Assembly (NCBI RefSeq): GCF_008831045.1
Contig: NZ_WAJS01000013.1
Span: 17,599 to 81,598, forward strand
Direction: 5' to 3'
DNA: 64,000 bases
From: Adlercreutzia muris
Lineage (GTDB): Bacteria; Actinomycetota; Coriobacteriia; Coriobacteriales; Eggerthellaceae
Part shown: one piece after another, positions 15,951 to 24,552 of the stretch
Layout of the letters: the number at the start of each line of letters is the position of its first letter
Position numbering within the stretch: position 1 is the first letter of the stretch
Notes under the pieces: generated by a model
The model's database searches: none
What the model was told of the DNA's origin: nothing
The model's input: the letters and a program-made list of their open reading frames with translations, nothing else
Translations under genes and position numbers: made by a program

Positions 15951-16008
15951 TTAACATCCCGTTAATATCGAATTAACTCAAAGCTTATCCGCAGCGTATC
16001 GCTATTAA
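15951..16008 (+). promoter_or_regulatory. TTAA repeat array and promoter of first molybdoenzyme operon
   Basis: TTAA at 15951, 15962 and 15973, each exactly 11 bp apart, then CTTA at 15984 after another 11 bp, as in the array before the kinase gene. The last unit ends about 10 bp before TATTAA (16003-16008), the spacing expected when a PhoB-type activator replaces a -35 box. This suggests activation by the response regulator encoded at 14880. Confidence 0.68.
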
Positions 16009-16143
16009 CGGGCGATTTCCTCAGAATGGGATTATCGAAAAGTCCGAAGAGGAGAGGCTTTTCGCACTTGGCTCCGGCGCGGCTGCCAACCCCTCCCTGG
16101 CAGCGCGCCCGCCAAGTCCGTGAGGGAGAGAGAGGAGAAATCC

Positions 16144-18624
16144 ATGACCCAAGCGAAGACGGAGCCGAAGTTCTCGCGCAGAAGTTTCATCAAGGGAGCT
16201 GCGGCGCTGACCGCAACTGGCGCGTTGGCTGGCTGCAGTCCCGCCGCCGAGACCTTGGCGGAAACCGGAGAGGCTCCGGTGGAGGTTCCGGAAACCAAGA
16301 TCTTCGCAGGTGCCTGCCGCGCTCAGTGCGGTCAGGGCTGCTACCTGAACGTGCACGTGCGCGATGGGCGCGTTGTGCGTACCACGGCGGGCCATTTCGA
16401 CGACGGCTCCGAATTCGACCGCATCTGCCCCAAGGGCTTGTCGCAGCCGGCACGCGTGTACAGCGCCGAGCGCCTGCAATATCCCATGCGTCGTGTGGGC
16501 GAGCGCGGCAAGGGCGAGTTTGAGCGCATCACCTGGGATGAGGCCATCGCTGAGATCGCTGAGAAGTGGAAGGGCTACACTGCCGAGTTCGGCCCCACCT
16601 CCATCGCCTTCTTCCTGGGCAGCGGCAATACCGCCACGCTTGGCGGCGGTGCCCCGGAGGGCTCTCTTATGGCACGTCTGCTGAACGTCATGGGAGCCAG
16701 TCGCGTGCTGCCGGACCGCGACATCGCCACGCCCATGGCCTGGGCTTACATGTTCGGTGCTGGTCCCTACGCGAATCGCTGCTCAGATTCCATCAACGCC
16801 AAGCACCATGTTATCTGGGGCGGCGATATTGCCGTATCGGATAAGCAGCGCGCGCATTTCTTCCTAGAGGCACGCGATGCCGGGGCCGAACTGGTCGTTA
16901 TCGACATTGCCTACCGCACCATGGCTTCGAAGGCGGACTGGTTCATTCCCGTGCATCCCGCTACCGACGGCGCTTTGGCCCTCGGCGCGATCCACGAGAT
17001 TTTCGAGCAGGGCTGGGAGGCGACTGATTTCCTGCGCGATCACACCGAGGCGTCCCTGTTGATTAAGGAGGACGGCGCCTTCTTGCGCATGAGCGACTTG
17101 GGCGTGGAGCCGACCGAGACCACGACCAACGCCCAGGGCAAGGAAGTTCCCGTCGATCCCTACGTGGTGTGGGATGAGGAGACGTCCAGCGCCGTACCTC
17201 TGGCCCAGGCCAAGAAGCCCGCTCTCGGGGGCGTGCCCGCTATCGAGGGTATTGCCGTGCGTACCGAGATGGAACTGATTCGCGAGGCCGTTGAGCCGTG
17301 GACGCTTGAGCGTACTAGCGAGGTGACCGGCGTAAGCGCGGAGGACATCAAGCATCTCGCCCATTTGTACACCCAGGAGGGCGATGTCCAGACGGACATG
17401 AAGTTCGGTCTGAACCACTACAACAACGGTATGTATAGTTCGAAGTGCGTCAACTCGTTGCTGCTGGTATCTGGCCAGATGGGCCGTTCGGGCTCGGGTC
17501 TGTTTACGGGCGAGCCGAACTTCGGCGAGGGCAACGTGCAGGCCTGCATCACCATGCCGAGCGCTTCGGGCGAGGTGCCCCAAGGGGTCGGTGCCATCCT
17601 CAACTGGACTGACTTCTGCAACAACATCGTACCGACGGGTAAGAAGCTTGGTGAAGACTTCCCCATTAAGTCGTTCTACGCTTCGTGCACTAACGTCGTT
17701 TCGAACCAGACCGATCAGAACAAGACACTGGCCCTCATGAACCAGATCGAATTCATTGTCATCCAAGATATGACCATGAATGACACTGCTCTGTACGCTG
17801 ACATCCTGCTTCCGGCCTGCCATTGGTTCGAGACGGCCGACCTGCGTGTACGCTACTACACGAACCCCTATCTGCTGTGGAACGAGAAGGCTGTCGAGCC
17901 TTTGTACGAGAGCAAGCCCGATGCCGAGATCTATCGGATGATTGCCGAGGCCATGGGGTACGGCGATTTCTTCCAGTTCACCGATGATGAGTATCTCAAC
18001 GTTGTGCTTTCCACGCCCTATGGCAAGGAAAACGGGATCACCATCGATAAGATACGCGAAAAGAACTACCTGCGCTGCGCCAACGATCCCACCATCGCCT
18101 TCGAGGGCGGGATCTTCGGCACGGCCACTGGTCGTGCCATGTTCTACCGCGAGGCACCCATGCCCGACTACAACATGGGCCAGGAGATGGATCTTGAGAA
18201 GGAGAAGCTGGCCGTGTTCTGGGAGCCGGCGCGCGAAGCTGATTTGGCGAACCCTCTTCGCGAGAAGTTCCCGTTCACCATTTGCTGCGAGCATATGCGC
18301 ACCCGTGCCCATACGCAGTGGTACGACGTGGGGTACTTGAAGGAGTTCGAGGCTCAGCCAGTTTGCCGTATCAATCCGGAGGACGCTGCCGAGCTCGGTA
18401 TCGCCGAGGGGGATACCATCCGCCTGTACAACGACCGCGGTTCGGTCACCATGCTGGCCACCATCAATCCCGGTCAGCAGCGCAAGGCGGTGCACTGCCC
18501 GCGCAGCTTCCTCACGCGCGAGCACATTGACGGCGACCTTGCCCGTACGACCTTCAACGACTACAACCAGGCCTGCAGAAACCAGTCCTACTTCGACTGT
18601 GCTGTGGCCATCGAGAAGCTCTAG
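16144..18624 (+). CDS. Tat-exported molybdopterin oxidoreductase, catalytic subunit (DMSO reductase family)
   Basis: An 826-residue protein with a Tat signal (SRRSFIK, residues 11-17) ending in LAGC (Cys31), suggesting a lipid-anchored or cleaved form outside the cell membrane. A [4Fe-4S] site follows with Cys58, Cys62, Cys66 and Cys95 (CRAQC, GQGC, ICPKG), then molybdopterin-binding domains (WDEAIAEIAEKW; YADILLPACHWFET; MRTRAHTQWYDV) and a C-terminal dinucleotide-binding domain (INPEDAAELGIAEGD, LYNDRGS). Length fits the DMSO/TMAO/thiosulfate-type reductases. ATG 16144 has AGAGGAGAAATCC upstream. It is first in an operon with a four-cluster ferredoxin, TorD chaperone and membrane protein. 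The substrate cannot be told from the sequence. Confidence 0.93.
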   Translation: MTQAKTEPKFSRRSFIKGAAALTATGALAGCSPAAETLAETGEAPVEVPETKIFAGACRAQCGQGCYLNVHVRDGRVVRTTAGHFDDGSEFDRICPKGLSQPARVYSAERLQYPMRRVGERGKGEFERITWDEAIAEIAEKWKGYTAEFGPTSIAFFLGSGNTATLGGGAPEGSLMARLLNVMGASRVLPDRDIATPMAWAYMFGAGPYANRCSDSINAKHHVIWGGDIAVSDKQRAHFFLEARDAGAELVVIDIAYRTMASKADWFIPVHPATDGALALGAIHEIFEQGWEATDFLRDHTEASLLIKEDGAFLRMSDLGVEPTETTTNAQGKEVPVDPYVVWDEETSSAVPLAQAKKPALGGVPAIEGIAVRTEMELIREAVEPWTLERTSEVTGVSAEDIKHLAHLYTQEGDVQTDMKFGLNHYNNGMYSSKCVNSLLLVSGQMGRSGSGLFTGEPNFGEGNVQACITMPSASGEVPQGVGAILNWTDFCNNIVPTGKKLGEDFPIKSFYASCTNVVSNQTDQNKTLALMNQIEFIVIQDMTMNDTALYADILLPACHWFETADLRVRYYTNPYLLWNEKAVEPLYESKPDAEIYRMIAEAMGYGDFFQFTDDEYLNVVLSTPYGKENGITIDKIREKNYLRCANDPTIAFEGGIFGTATGRAMFYREAPMPDYNMGQEMDLEKEKLAVFWEPAREADLANPLREKFPFTICCEHMRTRAHTQWYDVGYLKEFEAQPVCRINPEDAAELGIAEGDTIRLYNDRGSVTMLATINPGQQRKAVHCPRSFLTREHIDGDLARTTFNDYNQACRNQSYFDCAVAIEKL

Positions 18625-18638
18625 GGAGGCTGAGATAG

Positions 18639-19301
18639 ATGACTCGATACGGAATGGCCATTGACCTTCGCCGTTGCATCGGTTGCCAGGCCTGCGCTGC
18701 GGCGTGCAAGGTGGCGAACAACCTGCCTAAGGAGCTGAAGTACAACGTCGTGTACACCAAGAGCGACGACGATTGGGATACGCTCGGCACTGCTGTGGCG
18801 CGGGGCGCGCTGGCCAACGACAACGCCGGCGGCACGTTCCCTAATTGCACGATGAACTTCCTTCCTATGCAGTGCCAGCATTGCGCGGAACCGGCTTGTC
18901 TGGAGGTATGCCCCACGGGTGCTACGCAGAAGCGCGAGGACGGTATCGTGTTCGTTGACTCCGAGCTGTGCATCGGTTGCGAGTCCTGCGCGAAGGCCTG
19001 TCCCTACGAGGGTGTGCGCAGCCTCATCAGCGACAATCCGGAATACTATCTGGAAGTGGAGGTCGGCGAATTCGACGCACCGCCCCATACGGCTGGAACC
19101 GTCGAGAAGTGCACCTTCTGCAAGAACCTCATCGATCGAGGAGATGTGCCCGCCTGCATGCAGCTGTGCCCTGGACGCGCCCGCTATTGGGGCGATTTGG
19201 ACGACCCGGCATCTGAGGTGTCGAAGGCCATCGAGGGTCGCGACTGCCACCTTATCCTGGAGGCGGCCGGTACGAGCCCCAGCGTTTACTACTTGAAGTA
19301 G
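18639..19301 (+). CDS. Four-cluster ferredoxin subunit (DmsB/NrfC type)
   Basis: A 220-residue electron-transfer subunit carrying four [4Fe-4S] Cys sets: Cys13/16/19/23, Cys79/82/87/91, Cys111/114/117/121 and Cys158/161/173/177. This is the DmsB-like arrangement, which shuttles electrons from a quinol-oxidising membrane protein to the molybdenum subunit. It has no signal peptide of its own and would be exported bound to the Tat-tagged catalytic subunit. It starts 14 bases after the catalytic subunit gene. An intrinsic terminator follows before the chaperone gene, which would make structural subunits more abundant than the chaperone. Confidence 0.95.
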   Translation: MTRYGMAIDLRRCIGCQACAAACKVANNLPKELKYNVVYTKSDDDWDTLGTAVARGALANDNAGGTFPNCTMNFLPMQCQHCAEPACLEVCPTGATQKREDGIVFVDSELCIGCESCAKACPYEGVRSLISDNPEYYLEVEVGEFDAPPHTAGTVEKCTFCKNLIDRGDVPACMQLCPGRARYWGDLDDPASEVSKAIEGRDCHLILEAAGTSPSVYYLK

Positions 19302-19322
19302 ATTCAACGAATCAGAAGATAG

Positions 19323-19353
19323 GGTGGGCGTCGGACGGGCGCCCACCTCTTTT
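19323..19353 (+). terminator. Intrinsic terminator inside the molybdoenzyme operon
   Basis: GGTGGGCG/CGCCCACC stem (8 bp, 9-base loop) followed by TCTTTT, ending two bases before the AAGGAGG ribosome site of the TorD gene. Probably a partial terminator that lowers chaperone expression. Confidence 0.75.
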
Positions 19354-19366
19354 CAAGGAGGCTTTT

Positions 19367-20095
19367 ATGGAGGCAGGGGATGTGAAAGCCGTTGTCGGTT
19401 TGGCCGATGGGTGCGAGTTGATGGGTGCTCTAACGCGCTTTCCCGATGCGGGGCTGGCTCGGGGTGTGGTGGATGGCTCGGTGCATGGCGACGCTATGGG
19501 CTGTGCGGCGGATATGACGGCGTCCAGTGGTGAGCAGTGGGAAGGTATGCAGGCGGCTTGCGAGGGCTTTGGCGTGAGCGAGGACGACGAGGTGGCAGTG
19601 TGCGATTCGTTGCGGCGAGCCTGGTCGCTTCTTTACGCACGGCAGGGAAGCGGTGTGGCAATTTTCCCCTACGAGAGTGCGTTTATCCATGTGCGCATGG
19701 GGGCCCATGGCGCACCGGCGCTTTTCCGCACAGCGCTGACGCTCCGCGTCGAACGAGCCATGCGCGAAGCGCATGCCCTTCCCGTAGATGCCGGGACCGA
19801 GCCCTGCGATAGCGCGTGGAACGAATGGTCTTTCTTGGCGCGCCTGCTGGGCAATGAAGCGGCGGCCCTCATGGCGGGCGATGGGGAAAGCGCAGCGCTC
19901 TGGCGTGATCGTGCCGCGAGTTTTACGCGCGAGCACGCGGGGCAGTGGCTGCCGGACTTTCTTGCGCGCACCGAAGAGGAGCTCTCCCGCCTCGCTGCGG
20001 CTGGCGGAGTCGATCGGACGGCTGAGCGTTTTTATGGGGCGCTTGCGGCCTACGGGCGTTTTCTACTAACGGTCCTAACGGAGCGGGCTGCGTAA
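19367..20095 (+). CDS. TorD-family molybdoenzyme chaperone
   Basis: A 242-residue all-helical cytoplasmic protein of the TorD/DmsD family. Visible family features are the central YARQGSGVAIFPYESAF segment (the proline-containing region around the conserved E/Y motif), and the late FTREHAGQWLPDFLA motif, matching the family's E-x-x-H-x-x-x-W-x-x-x-F. Such chaperones bind the Tat signal of their partner and hold it until the cofactor is inserted. The partner should be the catalytic subunit at 16144. AAGGAGG precedes ATG. The first 50 residues are poorly conserved in appearance and the start could be slightly downstream. Confidence 0.85.
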   Translation: MEAGDVKAVVGLADGCELMGALTRFPDAGLARGVVDGSVHGDAMGCAADMTASSGEQWEGMQAACEGFGVSEDDEVAVCDSLRRAWSLLYARQGSGVAIFPYESAFIHVRMGAHGAPALFRTALTLRVERAMREAHALPVDAGTEPCDSAWNEWSFLARLLGNEAAALMAGDGESAALWRDRAASFTREHAGQWLPDFLARTEEELSRLAAAGGVDRTAERFYGALAAYGRFLLTVLTERAA

Positions 20096-20119
20096 GTCTC
20101 GAAGAAAGGGAGAGTGGCC

Positions 20120-20857
20120 ATGGCGTTTCTTACCATTCTTGTCGCTTCGGCAGTGGCAACGGTAATTTTGCGAGGTCCGATTAAGCGCTGGCCGGTGGCG
20201 TTCTACGGGTTGGCCGTGGTAGCCGATGTCGCCTACATCGTCGGCATCGAGGGACTGCTTCCCCGTGCCGTGATGGGGCCGCTCACGCTGCTTATGGGCA
20301 AGTGCGTGCTGTCGTTGGCGCTGTTTGTGGTGGTCATGTATGTTGGCGTGTTTGCGAAAGGCTCGCGTGCTCACCAGTGGCTGAAGCCGGTGCGCAGCGA
20401 GCTTTCCATTGCCGCGTGCATTCTGGCTTGCGGGCATATGGCGGTGTACCTGGCCTCCTACGTTCCGCGGTTCGGGGGAGCGCTGAGCGCAAACGTTCTG
20501 GGCGCTCTAGCCGTGGCTCTGGGGCTGCTCGCTCTTCTGCTGGTGCTGGGCGCGACGTCCTTCGGTTTCGTGAAGAAGCACATGCGCACGGAAAGCTGGA
20601 AGCGTCTGCAACGATGGGCCTACGTGTTCTTCGGGCTGGTGTACGTGCACCTGATGCTGATGCTCGCGCCGGCGGCGAGCGGCGGCGGCGAGGCCGCGGT
20701 GGCAAGCGTGGCGGTGTACTCGGTGGTATTCGGCGCCTACGCCGTGCTGCGCGTTCGTCGCGCGCTCCTCGACCGGCGCTCTGCCGCGGGTGTGTCGGTA
20801 AGCGTCTCTTCCGACCCTGCTATTTCAGAGCTAGAAACTAAGGATTGTGCTGCTTAA
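20120..20857 (+). CDS. Six- to seven-helix membrane protein, MsrQ/ferric-reductase-like
   Basis: A 245-residue integral membrane protein with about seven hydrophobic helices. Two helices carry His residues in positions fitting haem ligation: CGHMAVYL and WAYVFFGLVYVHLMLM, the second preceded by WKRLQRWAY as in MsrQ/ferric reductase-like proteins, which use b haems to pass electrons from quinol or flavin to an exported partner. In this operon it could replace the usual NrfD/DmsC-type anchor. ATG 20120 follows AAAGGGAGA; a GTG two codons upstream is possible. The tail of about 25 residues is soluble. Family placement is by helix pattern and motifs only. Confidence 0.65.
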   Translation: MAFLTILVASAVATVILRGPIKRWPVAFYGLAVVADVAYIVGIEGLLPRAVMGPLTLLMGKCVLSLALFVVVMYVGVFAKGSRAHQWLKPVRSELSIAACILACGHMAVYLASYVPRFGGALSANVLGALAVALGLLALLLVLGATSFGFVKKHMRTESWKRLQRWAYVFFGLVYVHLMLMLAPAASGGGEAAVASVAVYSVVFGAYAVLRVRRALLDRRSAAGVSVSVSSDPAISELETKDCAA

Positions 20858-20968
20858 CGCCGCCAAATCTTACAATCTTGTCGATGGGCTGATCGGCGCG
20901 GCGGCGGTGGGTTGGCCGTGGTATTATGATTCGATGCTGAAACGACCGACCGACGGCAAGAAAGCGCT

Positions 20969-22024
20969 ATGAAGAACATCACCGAAATTCTCGCCGGCGT
21001 CGAAGAGACGCCCACCACGTTCGAATCCTATCTGAAGAGCTATGCCGATCCGGTCGGGGAGCTCATCAATAGCTATATTCCCCACGGCGGCCACGGCGAC
21101 ATGGATCGCTACTTGTACGGGCCCCTGTACCGCTACAGCGAGAATGCCGGCAAGCGCCATCGTCCGCTTATCTGCTATGCGGCTTGCCTGGCCGTGGGCG
21201 GCAATCCGGATTGCGCCACCACATCGGCGGCGGCCATCGAGCACTTCCATTCCGCGGCCCTCATCCACGACGACATCGCCGATGAGGCCGAGCTGCGCCG
21301 CGGCGAGCCCTGCCTGCACCTCACCGAGGGGCTGGGGCTTGCCATCAACATGGGCGACTTGGCGCTTTCCATGGTGAACGGGCCGGTGGTGAACGATCCG
21401 CTGCTCGACGATGCCACCAAGGTGCGCGTCATCAGCGAGCTCATCGCCATGACCTGCCGTACCGTGGAAGGCCAAGCCCTCGATTTGGGTTGGGCCCGCG
21501 ATGGCCGCTACGACATCACGCCCGAGGACTACCTCACCATGGCCGTCCACAAGACGGCCCACTACTCCGGCGCTGTTCCGCTCGCCGTGGGCGCTATCGT
21601 GGGCGGTGCCACCGAGGATCAGGTGGAGGCCCTGCGCAGCTACGGGCTCGATACCGGCCTCGCCTTCCAGATTCAGGACGACCTTCTGAACCTGGTGGGC
21701 ACCGACGAGGCCAAGAAGAAGGACTTCCGCAGCGACATCACCGAGGGCAAGCGCACGCTCGTGGTGGTGCACGCCCTGCAGAACGCCGCGCCTGCGGCCC
21801 GCGAGCGTCTGATCGAGATCCTCTCCGCGAAGGAGCGCGATCCCGAGGTGCTGGCCGAGGCCGTGGCCATCATGGAGGAGGCGGGATCCGTCGACTACGC
21901 CCGAGCCTATGCCGAAAATCTCAGCCAGAATGCGAAGGCACGGCTGGTGGCGGCCATCGAGCCGTCGCCCTGCCGCGACCTGCTCGTATCCATGGCTGAC
22001 TGGTTCGTGAACAGGTTGAAGTAA
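20969..22024 (+). CDS. Polyprenyl diphosphate synthase (FPP/GGPP synthase family)
   Basis: A 351-residue trans-prenyltransferase that elongates isopentenyl diphosphate chains. The first aspartate motif is IHDDIADEAELRRGEP (Asp101, Asp102, Asp105), the second FQIQDDLLN, and the GKRHRP motif near residue 62 binds diphosphate; KRTLVVVHAL is the later conserved helix. The spacing DDxxD without a two-residue insert is the FPP/GGPP-type. Products supply menaquinone side chains or undecaprenyl lipids; the chain length cannot be assigned by eye. The peptidoglycan-binding protein gene follows after one base, so the two are translationally linked. Confidence 0.92.
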   Translation: MKNITEILAGVEETPTTFESYLKSYADPVGELINSYIPHGGHGDMDRYLYGPLYRYSENAGKRHRPLICYAACLAVGGNPDCATTSAAAIEHFHSAALIHDDIADEAELRRGEPCLHLTEGLGLAINMGDLALSMVNGPVVNDPLLDDATKVRVISELIAMTCRTVEGQALDLGWARDGRYDITPEDYLTMAVHKTAHYSGAVPLAVGAIVGGATEDQVEALRSYGLDTGLAFQIQDDLLNLVGTDEAKKKDFRSDITEGKRTLVVVHALQNAAPAARERLIEILSAKERDPEVLAEAVAIMEEAGSVDYARAYAENLSQNAKARLVAAIEPSPCRDLLVSMADWFVNRLK

Positions 22025-22025
22025 C

Positions 22026-22928
22026 ATGGAGCCTATTAAGCGCAATGATATGGGCGCCGCCGTCGAGGACGTGCAGCAGCGCCTCGCCCGCATAGGGCAC
22101 CTGCCCGAGGATGCCGTCACGGGCACTTTCGACGACGCCACGGCCGCTGCCCTGGCCGACTTCTGCGCCGCTGCGGCCCTTCCCATTGCCGAGGAGGTGA
22201 CGGAGAAGGTGTGGTCGGCTTTGGTGGACGCCTCGTTCAACCTGGGCGACCGCACGCTGTACTTGCGCATGCCCTACTTCCACGGCCATGATGTCTACGA
22301 GTTGCAGCATGCCCTGGGGGCGCTCGGGTTCTTCTACGGGGCCGACGACGCCATCTTCGGCGCCCATACCGAGGATGCCCTGCGTCGCTTCCAGCTGAAC
22401 ATGGGGCTGCCCTCCGACGGCATCGCCGGGGCCTACACCTACGGGGCCCTGCGCAACCTCGCCCACTCGTGGGTGGGGAAGGAGGCCACCCACAGCCCGG
22501 CGCGCCACCTTGGCTTTGCTCGGGCGGCCGACGTGCTGGAGCGCAACGCCGTGTGTTTGTTCGGCACCGACGATTTCTCGCGGTCGGTGGCTTCGCGCAT
22601 GTCGAATCTGGCCGTGGCCACGAACCCCGCTTCGAAGATCATCAGCGCCGACAGCCTGTCGGTGCCCCCCGATGCCTCCATGATGCTCGTGCACGTGCTG
22701 CTCTCGGCTGATGATGCGGAGGCGGGCGTGCCGCTCGTGTCCTACGAGGACGAGGATAGCCTGGCGCTGCGTCTGACTTCAGCCGCTGATGTGGCTCGCG
22801 ATGCCCCGTGGCCCCGCGTCTCGGTGCTGCTGCCGGGAAAGGTGTGGCTGGAAGCGGGTCCCGAGCGCTCTGCCCAGCACTACGCCATCACCCTGCTGGA
22901 CGCCCTCTGCTCGGCGCTGCAGGGGTAG
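22026..22928 (+). CDS. Peptidoglycan-binding domain protein
   Basis: A 300-residue protein with two PG_binding_1 repeats: residues about 5-55 (GAAVEDVQQRLARIGHL, TGTFDDATAAALADF) and 75-145 (GHDVYELQHALGALGF, DAIFGAHTEDALRRFQ, DGIAGAYTYGALR). The C-terminal half (about 155-300) was not recognised; its spacing recalls CwlM-like proteins that have an inactive amidase domain, but no Zn ligands (His/Glu) stand out. No signal peptide is visible, suggesting a cytoplasmic regulatory role, as for CwlM in other actinobacteria. It starts one base after the prenyl synthase stop, consistent with cell envelope precursor metabolism. Confidence 0.75.
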   Translation: MEPIKRNDMGAAVEDVQQRLARIGHLPEDAVTGTFDDATAAALADFCAAAALPIAEEVTEKVWSALVDASFNLGDRTLYLRMPYFHGHDVYELQHALGALGFFYGADDAIFGAHTEDALRRFQLNMGLPSDGIAGAYTYGALRNLAHSWVGKEATHSPARHLGFARAADVLERNAVCLFGTDDFSRSVASRMSNLAVATNPASKIISADSLSVPPDASMMLVHVLLSADDAEAGVPLVSYEDEDSLALRLTSAADVARDAPWPRVSVLLPGKVWLEAGPERSAQHYAITLLDALCSALQG

Positions 22929-23251
22929 AGACACGTTCGATTGTCCGTTTTGGACGCTGGGCTGTCCCGAAAATGGCCGTTCTGCACCCTGCAGCTGCGG
23001 TAGAGGAGATATGGCGCAAAACTCCGGTTTCGGTGCGCGATCGGGCTGAGAGAGGAGCCCATCATCCTCGTTCGCCCCCCATTCTCGGGCCTTTTATGCC
23101 GTAAACGCCAGATCGTGCTCCCCGAGCCGGGAGAATGTGCACCAATTCCGACGTTTCGCGCCACTTCGAGGGAGAAAAAACTGCATGCAGTCGCGCGGTG
23201 CTACAATTATGCGGTTTTCAGTAAGGTTTGCGTTGCGTAAAGGAGCTTCCT
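22929..23251 (+). other. 323-base intergenic region before leuC
   Basis: No ORF or RNA gene was recognised. Near its end lie a perfect palindrome ACTGCATGCAGT (23180-23191) and a TACAAT box (23202-23207), described separately. There is no clear terminator for the upstream pair. Confidence 0.5.
23180..23207 (+). promoter_or_regulatory. Probable leuCDB promoter with palindrome at -35
   Basis: TACAAT (23202-23207) is a good -10 box 45 bases before the leuC start. The -35 region has no TTGACA-like hexamer but is covered by a 12-bp perfect palindrome, ACTGCATGCAGT, which may be an operator. Confidence 0.45.
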
Positions 23252-24538
23252 TTGACTCGTCCCATGACCATGGCGGAGAAGATTCTCGCCGCCCATGCGG
23301 GGCTCGACGAGGTGGTGCCCGGGCAGTTGATCGAATGCGATCTCGACCTGGTGCTCGCCAACGACGTCACGGCCCCCATCGCCATCAAGACCGTGCGCGA
23401 GATCACTGATCGCGTCTTCGACGCCGATCGTGTGATCCTCGTGCCCGACCACTACGTGCCCAATAAGGACATCAAGAGCGCCGAGCAGGCCAAGATCGTG
23501 CGCGACTTCGTGCGCGAGCAGGGCATCTCCCACTACTACGAGGTGGGCTGCATGGGCGTGGAGCACGCGCTTCTGCCCGAGCAGGGCGTTGTGGGCGCGG
23601 GCGACCTCATCATCGGCGCCGACAGCCACACCTGCACCTACGGCGCGCTCGGCGCGTTCTCCACGGGCGTGGGCTCCACCGATGCCGGCGTGGGCATGGC
23701 CTGCGGCAAGGCCTGGTTCAAGGTGCCCGAGACCATTAAGTTCGTCATTAACGGCGAGCTGGCGCCGGGGGTTACCGGCAAGGACGTCATCCTGCACATC
23801 ATCGGCATGATCGGCGTGGACGGTGCCCTGTACAAGGCCATGGAGTTCACCGGCAGCGCCATTGCCACCATGCCCATGGACGAGCGCCTGTCCATTTCCA
23901 ACATGGCTATCGAGGCCGGCGGCAAGGCGGGCCTCATTCCCGTAGACGAGGTGACCCGCGCCTATATGAACGGCCGCACCGAGCGTCCCTACACTGCCTA
24001 CTACTCCGATGACGACGCAGAATTCGCCCAGGTCATCGAGATTAACGCTGCCGACATCGTGCCGACGGTGGCTTTCCCGCACCTGCCGAGCAACACGCGC
24101 CCGGTGGCCGAGGCGCGCAACGTGCGCATCGATCAGGCCGTCATCGGCAGCTGCACCAACGGCCGTCTGGACGACATGCGCCAGGCCGCCGCGGTGCTTG
24201 CCGGCCGCACGGTGCACCCGGATGTGCGCTGCATCGTGATCCCGGCCACCCAGCAGGTGTACCAGCAGTGCATCGCCGAGGGGCTCATGGACATCTTCAT
24301 CAATGCCCACTGTGCGGTGTCCACCCCCACCTGCGGGCCGTGCCTGGGCGGTTACATGGGCATTCTGGCCGCCGGCGAGCGCGCCATTGCCACGACGAAC
24401 CGCAACTTCGTCGGCCGCATGGGCGACCCCACGAGCGAGGTGTACCTCTCCTCGCCGGCCGTGGCCGCCGCCAGCGCCGTGCTCGGCCACATCGGCCTTC
24501 CGGAAGACTTGGAGCCGGCCGCCTGCGCGGCCGAATAG
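23252..24538 (+). CDS. leuC: 3-isopropylmalate dehydratase large subunit
   Basis: A 428-residue aconitase-family subunit for isomerising 2- to 3-isopropylmalate in leucine synthesis. The [4Fe-4S] Cys residues are in [12 protein letters not shown] and in the [10 protein letters not shown] segment; [21 protein letters not shown] is the conserved active-site region. Its length and simple layout match the shorter, archaeal/HACN-type LeuC found in anaerobes. TTG 23252 is preferred because AAAGGAG sits seven bases upstream; ATG 23264 is an alternative. leuD and leuB follow closely. leuA (2-isopropylmalate synthase) is not in the window. Confidence 0.95.
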   Translation: MTRPMTMAEKILAAHAGLDEVVPGQLIECDLDLVLANDVTAPIAIKTVREITDRVFDADRVILVPDHYVPNKDIKSAEQAKIVRDFVREQGISHYYEVGCMGVEHALLPEQGVVGAGDLIIGADSHTCTYGALGAFSTGVGSTDAGVGMACGKAWFKVPETIKFVINGELAPGVTGKDVILHIIGMIGVDGALYKAMEFTGSAIATMPMDERLSISNMAIEAGGKAGLIPVDEVTRAYMNGRTERPYTAYYSDDDAEFAQVIEINAADIVPTVAFPHLPSNTRPVAEARNVRIDQAVIGSCTNGRLDDMRQAAAVLAGRTVHPDVRCIVIPATQQVYQQCIAEGLMDIFINAHCAVSTPTCGPCLGGYMGILAAGERAIATTNRNFVGRMGDPTSEVYLSSPAVAAASAVLGHIGLPEDLEPAACAAE

Positions 24539-24552
24539 GGAAGGGGAGCCTC

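Larger units (their letters stand above)
15594..16143 (+). other. 550-base intergenic region before molybdoenzyme operon
   Basis: Less GC-rich than its surroundings. It contains a short gene-tail fragment (15662-15742), then nothing recognisable until the TTAA repeat array (15951-15987), a TATTAA candidate -10 box (16003-16008), and a long 5' untranslated region up to ATG 16144. No transcription terminator with a T-tract was found after the response regulator gene. Confidence 0.5.
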
